Source: Strongyloides papillosus (Eukaryota > Nematoda > Chromadorea > Rhabditida > Strongyloididae). Taken from it: a stretch of DNA of 64,000 nt. This document shows, piece by piece, positions 26,901 through 41,219 of the stretch (position 1 is its first letter; each line of letters opens with the position of its first letter). The DNA lies in contig SRSI01000048.1 of NCBI GenBank assembly GCA_005656395.1, positions 1,426,001 to 1,490,000 of the forward strand, read 5' to 3'. The notes under the pieces were generated by a model. The model saw nothing but the letters and a program-made list of their open reading frames with translations. It made no database searches and was not told the DNA's origin. Made by a program: the position numbers and the translations under genes.

Positions 26901-28600
26901 TTTTTTTTATTTCGTGATATATAACCCTATTTAGTTTTGTAATTTAGACATTCATTTAATTTTTAAAAAAAAATCCATTTAAAATAGGATATACCTACTA
27001 AAGATGGAGGAATTTCTTGTAAATTTTAATTGTACAATTTAACAAAAAAATAAAAAAAATAGATTGAAATAAGGAAACGAGATGATGGAGTTCTATATAT
27101 ATAAGTCATAACATTATATGTATTTTAAATACATTTTAAACTTAATTGATATAATATTGAAATTTTATTGAAAATTAAAAATATTTTACCATACAAAAAG
27201 TAGAATTAACTAAACTATATCACAGAAAATATACGTGAATAAGGAAAAGGAAAATAGGTATAATATCAAATCTTAAACATACATTATAATATTACTTACT
27301 AATTTTTATTTTCCTATCATAATTATCAAAAAAAACTAAGAAATTTTTTACCATGCTCATATGTGAAAAAAATAAGTATAGTCTTGTTATTTCTTTCATT
27401 CATTTTTTTCCTTTGTAAAATGATATAATGATAGATAAAAATTTTTTAAAAACTTATAATCTTTTTTTCAAAATTCTTTCTCTTCAAAGTAGAGGAAAAA
27501 TAATTGCAATGTTAATGAATAGAAGTCCTTCTTTTATAGATAAAATAAAAAAAATTGAAAAATTTTTAATAGACATTATACTTACATTTTGAGATTAAAA
27601 GAAGAAGGAAAAAGGTTTTTTATTTTCCTTATATTCTAGGGAAAAAAAAGAGTAATATATATTTTAGAAGATTATTTATAGTACAAGAATCTAAAGTACT
27701 GATTATCTATACCAAAAAATCATTCTTACTTACTATTAAAAAAATTAAATACTTTTTACAGAAAAAAAATAAGGAAGATTAAATGGAGGAAAAAAAAGAA
27801 TGCATTTATTCTTTTATGTATTTATCTTTATTTTGATATAAAAATATTTAAAAGAAATATTTATAATATAAATCTTTTCCTACTATCTAATATTTATCAC
27901 GATATCTTATAAAATAATACATATGTATCTTGGTGAAGGGTTAGTAAATAAATAAAAATTTATCTCATCAAAATAAATTAAAGTACCTTTAGTAATACCA
28001 TATACAATGGCAATTAAAGTTGTTCCATTAATTTTTATTAGAAATTTTCTTACATTATTTAACTGTAGTACAATAAAATTTGGAGAATGAAATATTATGT
28101 CTTTAATTTATAGTTAGAATGATAAAAAATTAAAGATTGTGCATATATAAGTTCCTAAATCTACTCTTTTTTTTGATTTCATAAGGATTTATAGAAAATT
28201 TATATTCTTAAAGATAAAACTTCCATTTTTTAAACTATCTATCAAACATGTGAATCAAAAATCTATGAAAACAGAGAAAAGAATATAACATGAAGATGGT
28301 TATTCAGGAAATTTGTTCAATTTCTCTATTTTTTTCTGCCATTAATATATTACTACTTAATATCTATTTATCATTTTTTAATGATACTGTTTATGGATGT
28401 TTAAAAAAAAGAGCACATATTAATTTAGTTACATTTTAAATTAAAATATAAAACATTATATTTTTTTAAGAGTATACATCAGTTTTTTAATGGAAAACAA
28501 TTAAAATAAATTTGAAAAAATAAACTTACAGGGACTTCTTTGGTGATTGTCCGTTATGACTACTGTCAATCTTTGATTCACTGATTTCAGGCATCCTCAT
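17924..28600 (-). CDS. Tandem C2-domain protein, synaptotagmin-like, with long Ser/Pro-rich N terminus
   Basis: Six exons join with matching phases: 28600-28530, 24273-23043, 19673-19227, 19118-18918, 18872-18583 and 18161-17924, giving 825 residues. Residues 1 to about 510 are low-complexity, rich in Ser, Pro, Asn and His, with many short Pro motifs that could bind SH3 or WW domains. C2A spans about 515-650 and C2B about 651-790. The C2B end VIGSSYLGS...QWKNTVEHLG matches the synaptotagmin C2B C terminus. An acidic tail follows. The loop aspartates that bind calcium are largely missing: in C2A the usual Asp-Pro-Tyr is LPFCRV, and in C2B the first-loop Asp is replaced in LPKWGL. A calcium-independent, Syt14/16-like membrane or trafficking role is therefore likely (inference). 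The first ATG lies in an exon whose acceptor-like AG is at 28627-28628; the frame is open from there, so an upstream exon or a trans-splice site is possible. Confidence 0.82.
19674..23042 (-). other. Large intron 2 of the tandem-C2 gene (3.4 kb)
   Basis: The donor GTAAGT lies at 23042-23037 and the acceptor TTTTAG just before 19673. The sequence is AT-rich with no internal gene that I can support. It is roughly 50 times longer than the typical introns in this window. Confidence 0.75.
24274..28529 (-). other. Large intron 1 of the tandem-C2 gene (4.3 kb)
   Basis: The donor GTAAGT follows the 71-base first coding segment and the acceptor CTTTTAG precedes 24273; the split codon (CT|A) reads through. 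A less AT-rich islet at about 24480-24640, close to exon 2, differs from the rest of the intron and may be an internal promoter or alternative first exon. No other gene is seen. Confidence 0.7.
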
Positions 28601-31600
28601 AAATAGATATTTCAAATGTCTTCTTCCTGTTAACAGTTAATATTTTTAAAATTTTTGTTTATGTATATTATAAAATATATAGACTTATCAAAACTTTTGA
28701 TTTATGGTATACTAATTTTACACTCTGAAAAAAACATGAAGTCAAAAGGGTATTACAAAATTACTTTGGAGTTTTAATAAAACTTTTATACAATTATACT
28801 TGATATGATAAGTAAAAATTTATACAATTATATTTGACATGATAAGTAAAAAATATAGTATATATAAAATATCAATATTTAAATTTTTGTCATTTTGAGA
28901 TGAATAGAATTATATATGGATATATATATATTGAATTGTGTATGAATTAAAAACAAAAACTTTATCCAAAGAATGTTGCATCTCAATACATAATATGTAT
29001 TTTTATATTCATATCAAGGGAATTAACAATGAAAATTGATAAAAGATTTTTGTAGACTAATTGGAAAGGGGAAAAGAAGAATGATGCAATAGTTATAACA
29101 TACATTATATTGGTAGTTTAGAAGTTAAAAATTCGTGGAGACTAAACTTTTTTCTTACGAGATATTATATGAAATAAAAAAATATAAATATGGCCAATTT
29201 GGGGTTTTTATCTGGTCGGATATATAACAATGTGAAAAAATGCAAATAAATAAACTTTTTATCTTTTATAATTTTCATCTTTTAAAATTTCTATGATTAA
29301 TAATCTTATTTAAGATATTGTTTGTTTTTGGAGGGTGATTAAGAGTATATAGAAAGAACAAAAATATATCATCTAAAAATAGATATATATTCTACCATCC
29401 AGATTAATTAATATTTACTTAAAATAGTACATATATATCTATATGTAAATTATGGAAAACACTAATTACGTTTCCCTTAATATACTATGCTTATTATCTT
29501 AACAAAAAAAGAAAAATATAAAATTTTGTTACAAAAGATACATTTATAACAAACATGTGTTAATGATTGTTTAAAATATAATTAAATTATTATAGTAATT
29601 TTATGTCAAAATATTTGTATTCCATGGAACTAATTAGCATATATGTAGAAACGTATATATAACAATAAAAAGTTTTCTAAAATAAGGCGTAGACAAATTA
29701 AGTTGATTTTTCAAAAACATCATTTCCTTCATCATATTTTTTTTTGAAAAATGCTCCCAATATCCATTTAAATAATAATGATAATATTAAAATAAAACAA
29801 TAGATAGAGGAATAAAACTATTTCCGAAAAATATTTCCTACACAATTAACAAACATCATGTTTTGTTTCCTCAATTATTTCAATTTTTAGTGTTAGATGA
29901 AGGAGAATGCAACTTTTTTTTACCCGGGATTAGAATATTAATGCATTAAAGATCTTATGGTAGGGGAATTCTTTAAAAACAATTGTAAGCAAATTTATAT
30001 AAGGATTAAAAAATTAAAAATTTAGTGTAAGTGCAACATAAAAAAATCCTAATACTAATGGAAGATTAAGTATTTAAATGATAAGAATTATGGTTTAAAG
30101 TTTGATGAAATAACAAATTCAATCTCATCAGCCAAAAGCTTATTAAAAAATATTTATTATTATGATGAAAAAAGTAATATTATAAGTTTTAGGATAGAAG
30201 ATTTGTCTGAAATAAAAAAAAAACAAACAAAAATTTAAATGAATTCTAAAAAAAGTTTGATAAAATTTTTAAATATCAACATTACAATAAAATAATCTTA
30301 ATCCATCTATATAGATAAATAAATTTAACAATAAAAAAAGAGATCGTTAAAAAGAGATATACAAAGATAATGATATAAATAAGTGTCATCCATATAAACA
30401 TAAATAAATATATCTATTTATATATTTCCCTTTAGCATTTCAAAAAAATATAGCTTTATATGGTAATTCTCCCATTTTTTTACATAAAAATTTAAATTAT
30501 TTCATTCAAAGTGAATTTCCTCTGTTATCAACTTTATAAATAGCTTATCAATAGTAGGAGGAGGCCAAAAAATAAATATATGAAAAGTTAATGAAATAAA
30601 ATTGAGGTAAAAAAAAGTTAATGTAAACAATGTTTTTTTGATACCAATATATGTTTAACTTCAATTAATTATTTATAAAGTAGTCTTTCTTGAATGCTAC
30701 TTAATTATTTATAATGAATGAATTAAAAGAAATTATTTTGAATTAATTTTTTGCTAACAATTTATTTCAAGAAAAAAAATAAGTTTTTAATCTAATAGTA
30801 GAAAAATTGGCACAATAAAAAATATTTTTAATAACAATAAAGACGTCTTTTTATTGTTGAAGTAGTAAAATTAAACGGTGAAAAAAAACTATCAAACATG
30901 TTTTATATTAGTTGTTATTTCTCAAAAAAAAGGAGTAGAGAAAAAATAAGAAATAACGAGAAAGGATGATTGATAAGAATTTCTAGTAATTAATTGGTAT
31001 TCAGATGTTAAAAGTAGCTACATCATGACATCCTCCACATCTATATCATACAAAAAAGGATACTCAATTGTTGCAGCATAGTAAAGTAAAATCCTTTAAT
31101 ATGATAAATATTTTGTCCCTTTATATAGATATTTGTTTTTTTTGCTTAAAAAAATTGATGGCTTTATTAAGAAATAAAAAAACCTAAATTTGTCATGTTA
31201 AAAAGTTCAATTTATCAAAAAATACATTGTCAATTATATATAGAGAGAGTAAAAGAATAAAAATATTAATGAAATTTAATAAATTTTTTATAGTATTTTT
31301 TTATAAGTGCAACTACAAAATATATTTATGAAATTTTTTTAAAATTGCACCTTTATATTTTTTGGTGATATTATTTGAATAATTAATTTCTATAGACTTT
31401 AAAAAATAAATTACGCAAATTGGAAGGGGGAAAATATTTAATTATTAATGAAAGATTAAAGGTATCAAAAACAATCTTTTTCATAAGAAAATATAGTTGA
31501 AATAAAGAAATATTTTTAAATATAATATTATGATGTAAACTAATGATATAACTAAATAATGTGATTTTTTAGCATTTAAATAAATAAATCCTTTAGCTAG

Positions 31601-34161
31601 CCTCTCTCCCCCTTCTTACGTACATCTCATTTCTGTTAATTAAATCAAGACTAAAAAACTTTTAAACTCATATTTCATGTGAAAGAAATTTTATTACTTA
31701 TTTTTATTTAGTTAATTTTAATGTCTTTTGAAGAAGTTCCTTCTTTTTTTAATAAAAAAAGTCATTAAAAAGTCATACTTTTGTTTAACAATTTAGTATG
31801 AAATGTTTTTAAAAAGAGTACATAATAACATGTTTTTAAACTCATTACAAATAATAATAAATGCAAGTATAAAAAATTAGTTATTAATTGGTTAAACATT
31901 AACTATCAAAACCCATAGTAAAATTTCCCGTGCTTTTTATAAGTTAATTAAAATAACCAACTTAATTTTTTTTTAAAATAAGTATATTATAAGAAATTTA
32001 TATGAGAAGATAATAAAGGTTACATATAATTATTTTACATTAGAGAATATCTAAATTTTACTTTTAAAAGCATAACTTTTTAAATATTTATGACTGATTT
32101 TTGTTAAATGAAAAAAATTTTACTGCCCCCAATTATAAAGAAACTTCTTAGAAAATGAATAATATGAAAACAAAAAGATTTAACTATTAAATTTTTTTTC
32201 CTGAATTCATTATAAAAAATGAAGAAAATAATTGTTCAAATAAAAACTCGAAAAACGTAATTAAAAAAACCTTCTTAAAAATATTTGTCAAAAATATTTT
32301 TATATTAACGACAAGCGATATGATAAAAACGTGAGATTTTTTTAACAAAACATAAAATATACATATCAATATAAGGAAGAGACAGGCAAAATTTAATTAC
32401 CAAAAGATTATAAAAAACCAAATTTTTTTAAAAACTATTTAGTGAAATCCTTTTCATTTAAAAGAGAAAATTTCAACTAACCTCCTTTCAAAGTATGAAA
32501 TTGATAATAAGAGAATTGATAATAACTTTAAAAAATAAAACTAATATATGCCGTTTCTTGATATGATAATAAAAGAAATATATACATCTAAATAAAACAA
32601 TTCAATGGGAAAGGACAACTTTTTTTTTTCCTTAAATTAAATTTAAATATATATTCTATTCTAAAAGACAAAAAAAGTTTAACATGATAAAAAAGTAAAA
32701 AGAAACATAACAAATAAGTTTATTCCCTCAAAAATACCTGCAAAAATCCTTCATACCACGAAGTTTATAAGGATAAAAGAAAATGAAATATTTTTTTTAA
32801 AAATAAATTTATACTAAATGTATTTGGTAGTATTTTTTACCATCTTCACTTTTCTTTTTTCCATTATCATCTGTTGAAGATGAAAGAAGAGTGAAAATTA
32901 TTAAAAATTCGTTATTTTTTTTATTATTAACAAAGCAGGAAATATATTTTAGTTAACAACATTTTTTTAATGTTACTTACTACAAAAGTATAAATAAAAC
33001 ATTTTAACATAAAGTACATTATTTAAAGTATATATTAAATAAAATATTGAAAAGTATATTTTGATGATAACTATAAAGAGGATATTTCTAAATATAGACA
33101 TATAAATATTTTATGATAAAAAATTATTGAAAAGTTAAAAATAAATGATGGTACTTTTTTTACTACTGATTTTAGATTAATAAATTATAAATATATATAA
33201 AAAATATTTATAAACATCTTTAAATATATACAATTTTAGAAAATATACATTTAAGCTTTCATTTTTGCATTGAATATTTAATAAAATTTATTTTAAAAAC
33301 TATTTTAACATGAAATCTATCTTCTCATTTTTTCCTCCCCATTTCTAATAATTCCTAACTACGAATTTCTGATATGATATTTTAATATCATTTTGATATA
33401 TCAAATAATTCATTTTCCTTAATACAAAAAATAATATTTAATGTAATAATATATTATATAATGATATTGACCAGATATTTCAAAACATGTACTCATATGA
33501 CCCTTAAGGATAAGAATATAGATAGGTCTTTTACCAGAATATTAATAATAAACTCTGATAATTTATTTTTTATTCAAAAATCTTTTGAATGTTAATGGAA
33601 GTGACATCACAAAATTTTATATGTCTGTCTCTTCATATGCATTATATATCTTAAGAATACATGTATATATAAATGCATAAGGAAATAACTTCATTAAAAT
33701 AAAATTTTTAAGATTCCATTCAACCAAAAAAGGAAACTTTCTTAACTCAAAAATCTTTTATTTCTTTATACATTATTAATAGAATTTATATTCTATTATA
33801 TATCACTTTTCAATTACTTAATTAAAAAGTTAAAAATTTTCTTGAATAATATATTTGATTAAAATTAATTATAAGAAAATGAATGGAAAAAATATATAAT
33901 ATTTTTGTTTTCTTCCTTACTGACTTTTTTCTTTTTATACCAATTCTATTTGATAAAAAATAGTTAAAATTTTGAATTATTAATAGTATTTATATATATT
34001 TTATATATGTCACCGAAAGATGAAATGAAAAAAATTGAGATACTGCTTAAAATATTAAAGAAATGGCAAATTTCAAACATAAAAAGGATTATATAATTAT
34101 ATAGAATATAATTCAACATTTCATATCAATGGATGAAAAAAAAGTTTGAAAAATCAAAATA
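28601..34161. other. Long AT-rich intergenic region
   Basis: Upstream of the tandem-C2 gene and downstream of the SBSPON-like gene. Apart from the small tandem repeat near 28.8 kb, only short AT-driven frames occur (for example 32187-32369 minus). A non-coding 5' exon of the C2 gene could lie here unseen. Confidence 0.65.
28785..28852. repeat. 34-bp tandem duplication
   Basis: Two head-to-tail copies (28785-28818 and 28819-28852) start TTTATACAATTATA and end GATAAGTAAAAA, differing at two positions. They lie just upstream of the first recognised exon of the tandem-C2 gene. Such close copies suggest recent local duplication. Confidence 0.85.
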
Positions 34162-35920
34162 CTATACCAGCAAATAGGGATAAAGATGAGGTAACATCGT
34201 TGAACATCTACACTTATCTGTTCTTGTGATCCTCCTCCATATACCATTACAACTTTTAGGACCAATTAATTTCCAAAATCCTACCTCACCGTTCTCAAGA
34301 TCACTAGCACATCGATGATCCTTTCTATGGAGTTGTGCCTCTGGTTGGCATTCACCGCATATTATTGATCCCTTGTATAGCGTTTTCTTAAAGATCTCTT
34401 CTATACAATTTTGATTTAACCAATCTATCTGATATTCCACACAGTAATACTGTAAATTCTTTAATTTTTCCACAACTTTTGGTATATTCCATATTTTATT
34501 CATTTTTTTATCATATTTTCTACTCATATTATATTTATAATCTATTATTAATGCTACCGTTGTCTCATCAAACAGACCAAATCTATTACTCCTTTTCTTA
34601 CATTCCTTGAAGCAGGATACTGTTTCCTCAAGTTCACCACATCTATTACCACCATTCTCAGCTTTCCTAACGATATACCTTCTTCTAACCCTTTGGCCGA
34701 TACCACAGCCAACATCCTTATCATCAGCAACACAATCGCTCCATCTTTCCCATTCTGATGTTTTACAATCTACGGGTGGACAAACAAATGTGTAATCAGA
34801 ACAACAATCGCCAAATTTTAAACATGCTCCATCACAATAACATTCAACATTACCTTGAGATTTGTAACGATAATTTTCTTCTCTCCACCTTGCCTTTTCA
34901 TCACCCTCATCCACCCCCGTAATCTTTTTTTTATCATTACTTTGATGTTCCAATGGTACTAATTTATCAATTTTATTTTTACCCAATTTACGAACCTTCT
35001 CATGCCTCATTCGGTGCCTTGTCCTTTTTTTAACTTTTTCCACCCGGACAGGAATATACCGGTTTATCAATGAGTACCTATAAAAAAATTTTTTTGTTAA
35101 AAAAATATTATTCATCATCATATAAGTGTTTTATTTAATTTAACAATGAAAGGTCTCTTTATAGACGATAAGTTTAAAAAAAGTTTAATTACTTTTTTGT
35201 ATAAATAACCTTAAAAGATGATTTTTTTTCTTTAAAATCATTCATCACAATGATCACATTAAAATTTTTTTAATATTTCAATAATATAATTATAAAAAGA
35301 AGAAATGAGTTATGTAAACATACCGTATGTAAGCATGTGTTCTGTTATCAGGATCTAGATATTTGATATGTTCTTGATGTGGCGGTGGATCTTCAAACTC
35401 ATCACCAAAATGTAATATCTCAATAGTTTCATCATCATCCATACCCTGAACGTATTCATCATCATTATCAGTTAACATCTCATCGAAAAGATAATCCTTA
35501 TCATATTCATTACTTTCTTAAGAATGGAAAAAAATGATAAATTACCATATAAAAAAAGAAGATAATAATGAATAAAAACATACCATAACTTTTAAGGTAT
35601 TGTAAACCATCTTCATTAACTTGAAGAATGTCAGGTAAAACTAATCTACCTAATTTTTCATTATCATCTTTCGTATAAACAATACTTGGTCTCTCCCTCC
35701 AATCATAATGATAATTTTTGGGTACCTGTCCTGGCCATCGTACAGCTATTGGTAGGTGCCTAATACCATCATCAATATCCTTACATGTATTGTTCTTTCC
35801 TCTACAACATAATTGTCTTTGATAACAACCACCATTTATGAATGATATATTAATTGATAATAGGAAAAATATAATCTTCCATAAACTTTTTTTTGTACTT
35901 CTTTTTAATATTAATATCAT
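34162..35920 (-). CDS. SBSPON-like secreted protein: split somatomedin-B domain, thrombospondin type 1 domain
   Basis: Three exons join in frame: 35920-35584, 35516-35324 and 35077-34162, encoding 481 residues. A signal peptide ends near residue 30, just before CYQRQLCCRG. Cysteines 32, 37, 38 and 45 match the first half of a somatomedin-B domain; the second half, CYCDGACLKFGDCC, comes only at about 254-267. Between them lie some 200 residues: a conserved-looking segment, an acidic stretch (DDDETIEILHFGDEFED) and then a strongly basic one (KVKKRTRHRMRHEKVRK). A thrombospondin type 1 repeat with WERWSDC and a CGIGQRVRRR core follows (about 280-337), then a Cys-rich C-terminal domain with GECQP and CNGIWRR, as in vertebrate SBSPON. 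The protein is probably extracellular matrix. The final codons LLV-stop lie at a possible GTATAG donor, so a further small exon cannot be excluded. Confidence 0.85.
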
Positions 35921-38900
35921 TATACATGAAAGAGGTTTTAAAATAAAAGGGAGATATTAATAATAGATTAAGTATAATATGAGGATGATGTAACGATATT
36001 ATTATTTATAATAATTAGGTGTTACTACTTTCTTAATTAAAAAATCGAATAAAATAATATAGTTAATAGGAAGGAGGAATAAAGATATTATCGAAATTGA
36101 TCGTGATAATTATTTAATAAGTTTGTGTTAAAGAAAGAAAGTAATATTTGGATTATGACTAAATTTAATATAGATTTGGAATTTTTTTACTCCTTTTGAA
36201 AGACAAAATTTGTTTGAAAATTTGATATATCAAATATAATTATCCTCTTTGATTTTATATTAGATTTTAAAAGAAATAGAAATACTGTACATCAGTAGTT
36301 TGTACTTTTTAAAATATTGTATAGAAAATATTAGGATATCATATATAAGAATAAAAAATTTGAAATATACAATAGAAATATATATTACTTTGATTCAACC
36401 AACACTCTCTAAAAAGATAAATCAAAATTTTATGAATTAAAAAATTATAATAAACAAAAAGTTACAACATCTTGCGGTAAAATCAAATAAAAAATAGGGG
36501 AATAATGAATAATTACTCAAAGAACTTTTATTATAACATGAGACATGATATTTCAATGTCAAGGTACAGACAATTTATAAAAATAAATGTATTATATGGT
36601 GATGAATTGGTGAATTTTAACATTCCTCCATTTAGATACCCCTCTTTTTAATTATATCAAGATATAAAACTTCTAAAAACATTGCTATAAAATGATAATA
36701 CAGAAAAAATATTTTACAATCTTCTTTTTAAAGATACAATAAAATTAAAATGATACTATTTTTATTTTCATTACGTATATAAAAATTAAATTTAGAAGTA
36801 TATAAAAATTTCTAATAAGATAACTTTCGTGAAGAATGAAAGTAAAATACATATATAATCATATATATACTTTTTTATATTATATCAATTGAAGAAGATA
36901 TGTCATTTGATCAAAAAAAGAGAAAGAAAAAGTTTAATTCCTAAGTTTATATTTTTTGAGGAATAAGTTATGTTTCACTAAGATAAGTTTACTATACAAA
37001 ATATAGTAAATAAGATAGTATTATAAAATATTTTAATTATGAATATTTTTGTGTTTTGATGTACAATGATATAATCAACAAAGCAAAAAAGTTACAATAA
37101 AATAATGAGATTTAAAGTTATAATCATTTATAAACAAGTGTTTTATATACCTGATTAGTAAAACATAAATATATTATCATTATTTTTGTAACTTAAATGA
37201 ATATTAAGACATCATCAATCTCTTTTCATACTACACAATATCTGATTAAAAATTATATTTATATTATCATATAAAAGAAAATACATTGTAAAAACTAAAT
37301 ATATTAATATGTCAAAATGATGGTTATTAATAATAATAACATTTTTATTATTGTAATATACTTACACATCTTTCTGAGGAAGCCATTTATAAAATATTTA
37401 TCAAAATTTTAAACTTGTTAACTATTTGATATACAAAGTTATTACAAGAAAATTATCACTTTTACTTATGTTAATATGATGATATTTTTGTATAGTGTAG
37501 TAATGAAAAGAAGATATGGTGTAATAGTTGTAAATGTAATACATATAAGGGTGCAGTTCAAGAGATCATAATATAATTAGTTTAATGACTAGTCTTATAT
37601 TTATACTTCTAAAATAAGTACTATTATTTGATTGTAAATATTTTCTATATGCCATGATAAAATTGTAACTTTTATCAAAATAATAACAACCAACTACTTA
37701 AAATTTTTTTTTTGATAAAAGAACCATATAAATTATTTTCGCTTCCTTTTTATGATAATGATATAATTATAAAAGAGTTTTTGTTAAGGGTTACATCTAC
37801 CAGATGGTAATTAATTTTTCTTTCAAAAAAAATAGATTAAATTATTAATATTATAATAATAAATATTAAGTACATAAAAAAAGCTTCTTAAATTTGTTTT
37901 TCTCTAAATGTATTAATTTTCTCACTCCAATCAAAACAATAGAAAAAAGGGAAAAAAGAGATTAAAAAGAATTAAATTGTTTTTATCCTTAGGAAAAAAC
38001 TAACTTGATCTAAAATAACATAAATATATGTATTTTGACAATCAAAAACAAACTTTTAATAGTGCTATTTTTCTTTATCTATTAAAATAAAATAACAATT
38101 TTTTTGATAGTAAACAATATCCTTATTTAAAATACAAAACAAATAATGTAAAAGTATATATTTTAATTTTTAAAAATTAATTATTTTTAACCAAATATTA
38201 TTATTGGGAGTATAAAAATGTAACATTTGGATAGTAATAATATCATCACTTATTTGTATATTTGTTTTTTTATCAGTTACAAACCTAACTAAACTAATTT
38301 TTACATTGATAACTGTAATGAATGAAAGTTATTATTTTTAATCTCAAAGGCATTTGCGTGGTTTTAACTCAACAAAAATTACTTAAACATTGTAACATTT
38401 AACTTATCATATCAAATTAAATTTTTACATTTTTATTCAACCATTATTAGTGATACATAATTGGACAAGTGGTAGGTAAAAAAAGTAGAATTTTATAAAT
38501 AGATGTTTATTAGTGATACAAATAAATAAATATATCCCTATTTTTATGTAAATTAATTAGCAATAGTGCAAGATAATAACTAAAATAATTATAATAGACA
38601 TTAATTTCTATTACTTGAACAAAAAAAAACGGATAGTAATACAAGGCAAAAATGTATCTAATAGTAAAGTACAAAAATATTAATTATATCTAAATATTTT
38701 TTTTCTAAATATGTTTATAGTTATAAACAAACTTAAGTTATTTATTAAAATAGAAATAAAATGCTAAAAAGATTTTGACTCTCCAATGCAATAAGTTGGT
38801 TATAAATTTCTGAAACACCTAATATGGTACTTGGGAATATTATGGCTTATATTACCAAACTCCCAAATGATTATTATTATTTGGATAAACATTATATTTA

Positions 38901-41219
38901 TACCAAATTTTTGATGGTTCTTTAAATATTAGATATTTTATCATAAAAGTTAGATATTCAAGTTATACATTATGATATTTTGAGAAAGAAAAAATTGTAT
39001 AAGTATTATTGGTCCTTCTGAAACGTTAAGGATTTAATGGGAGAAAAATTATGATAAACAAATAAACTAACTAATAATATAATAATAGCTCTTATAAAAA
39101 AAATAATATGTCTTATCAAATATACAAAATTTCCACTAAAATGCTATAGTAAAAGCTTTTGTTTTCAATTTAATTTTTATCTTAAAATAAAAAAAATTGT
39201 AAAAAAAAAGCAAATTTGCTTATGAGAAAAAATTATCATTTAATTAAACAAAAAGTTCAAGAATTAACAATTGTTAAAATTTAATATACAAATATACATC
39301 TTATAAAAACCACACACATTAGCATAACAAGTTTAAAAGATAAAAGTTTTCTCTCCCTCTAATAGAAGTCTATAATCTATATCAAATTTTTCGTGATACG
39401 CAAACCTTCATTACAAATAATATTGTTATGAAATTTGATACTAGCAAAATATTAATAAAAATTTACCTACACCTTAATTACATTGTAATAAAAATTGTTA
39501 AGTATAAAAGTGATAACATAAAATTAGGTAATTAAACATATAAACTTTTATTTCTTGTACTTTTATTTATTGTTATGTTTTATTTTATTTATTTTGTTTT
39601 TGTTGTACTTGTCAAGATAGATAGAGAATAAGCGAAAAATAATTTAAAAGAAGATTAACATTGAAAATAATTATAATTTTATAATATATACTCTTATATA
39701 GATATATTTAATCACCTGAGTGACATAAAAATTGGTCTATAAAATTTTTTCATACAAAACTCAATAAAATATTACCGACTTTGTGGGGAGAAAATTCTTG
39801 ATATGGCAATATTGTCATAAATAATATTATCAATTCATGGTCTTCTTTCCTGATTTTATCATATTTTCCTCATATTTACATATCTATTATTGCCTTTTGT
39901 TAAACACCTTCGGTTATAATATTAAATCATATCATTAACAAATCATTAACACATTCGATTATAATGTAATTTTTTTCTCGCCTACTCAAGTCATGCTTCA
40001 TAACTTTTTTTTGAATCATTAAATAGAACTATAAAAATATTTTTATTACCCTTTTTTTTAAAAGAGATAAATAAAAAAAAATTTTTCCTCTCTTTTTTAT
40101 ATTATCTCTACATATATTACAATTTTCTTTGTCTTTCCTTAGTACAAAATAAAAGTTAAAGACAATAATAATAATATGATAATATTTTTTAAAAGTTATT
40201 GTTAAAAAATTTTCTTTTACTAAAGATAAATTCTATGAATCATTATAGTATATTAATCATAATAACATTTGTTGTATTAAAGATAAGAAAAATATGATGA
40301 AAAGGTTTTTTTCATTGTTTTATTTATTTTGATATACAAAAATCTTATAATTAAAAGAATGTAGTGTGTCTAAATGAGATAAATCAAAGATAGAGTATTT
40401 TTAAAATATTTATCTTTACTATAATACGTAAAATATATGTTTACAAAATTTTATTTTTTACTCATTATTTTTATAAAATATACAGTAGTCAACTATTAAT
40501 TACGGAAAAAAAGAATTTTCCATATTATTATCCTTTTGGATGTGATGAAAAAATAGGTAAACATTGTTAAACGAATTGCTAATTTTTATTTTCAAAAAAA
40601 AAGAAAATAATAAGTCACTTTAAATGGAAATATAATGTAATTTATGATAATAAATTTAAAAAAATTAATGAAACAATTCTTTTATCTTTGGCAAACAGTT
40701 ATATATATAAAAGAAAAAAGTGATAAAAAAGGTAATTTAGTCGGAAGATTTCTTAGTACAAAAATAAAACTAAGAACAATACAATAATAATAATAAGATA
40801 AACAGTGTAAAAGATAATGATAATTAACTTGTTTTAAGCACATATTTAATTCAATAATCAAAAGTCTTTTATATTCTCCATTCATCTCCATAGTCTTTTG
40901 TCACTTCTGATTAAGTAAATATGTACTTTTTAATTATATATTAACTTTGATTTTTGAGAAAGTGACGAAGACAACAAATCACAAAATATCTTATATAATG
41001 TTTGATTTTAACATATACCTTCTTTTAGAAAAACTTTTGTACATTACTTTGTGTTAACATAAAACGTTTCATTTATCATTTAAATTTAAGATAATTGACT
41101 AAATAATTTTGATTTTTTGTTAAATACATATAAATATAATGTTTAATATTAACAAAATCGGGATAAAAAATAATATACATATTTGATTTTCATTTCATTA
41201 GCATTTATAAAAAAAATTG
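35921..41219. other. Long AT-rich intergenic region
   Basis: No supported gene. The 69-codon frame at 40682-40891 (minus) is Leu/Tyr/Ile-rich without an obvious signal or domain and is more likely chance. The part nearest 35921 presumably contains the promoter of the SBSPON-like gene. Confidence 0.65.

Noticed and set aside
34162..34180. A further 3' exon of the SBSPON-like gene beyond the GTATAG near the stop
   Set aside because: The site is possible, but the frame already ends at the position expected for the family's C terminus and no downstream exon was found.
40682..40891. 69-codon minus-strand frame with hydrophobic residues
   Set aside because: It starts in AT-rich DNA and ends in a Phe/Leu/Ile/Tyr-rich run typical of chance frames. 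No upstream or downstream exon supports it.
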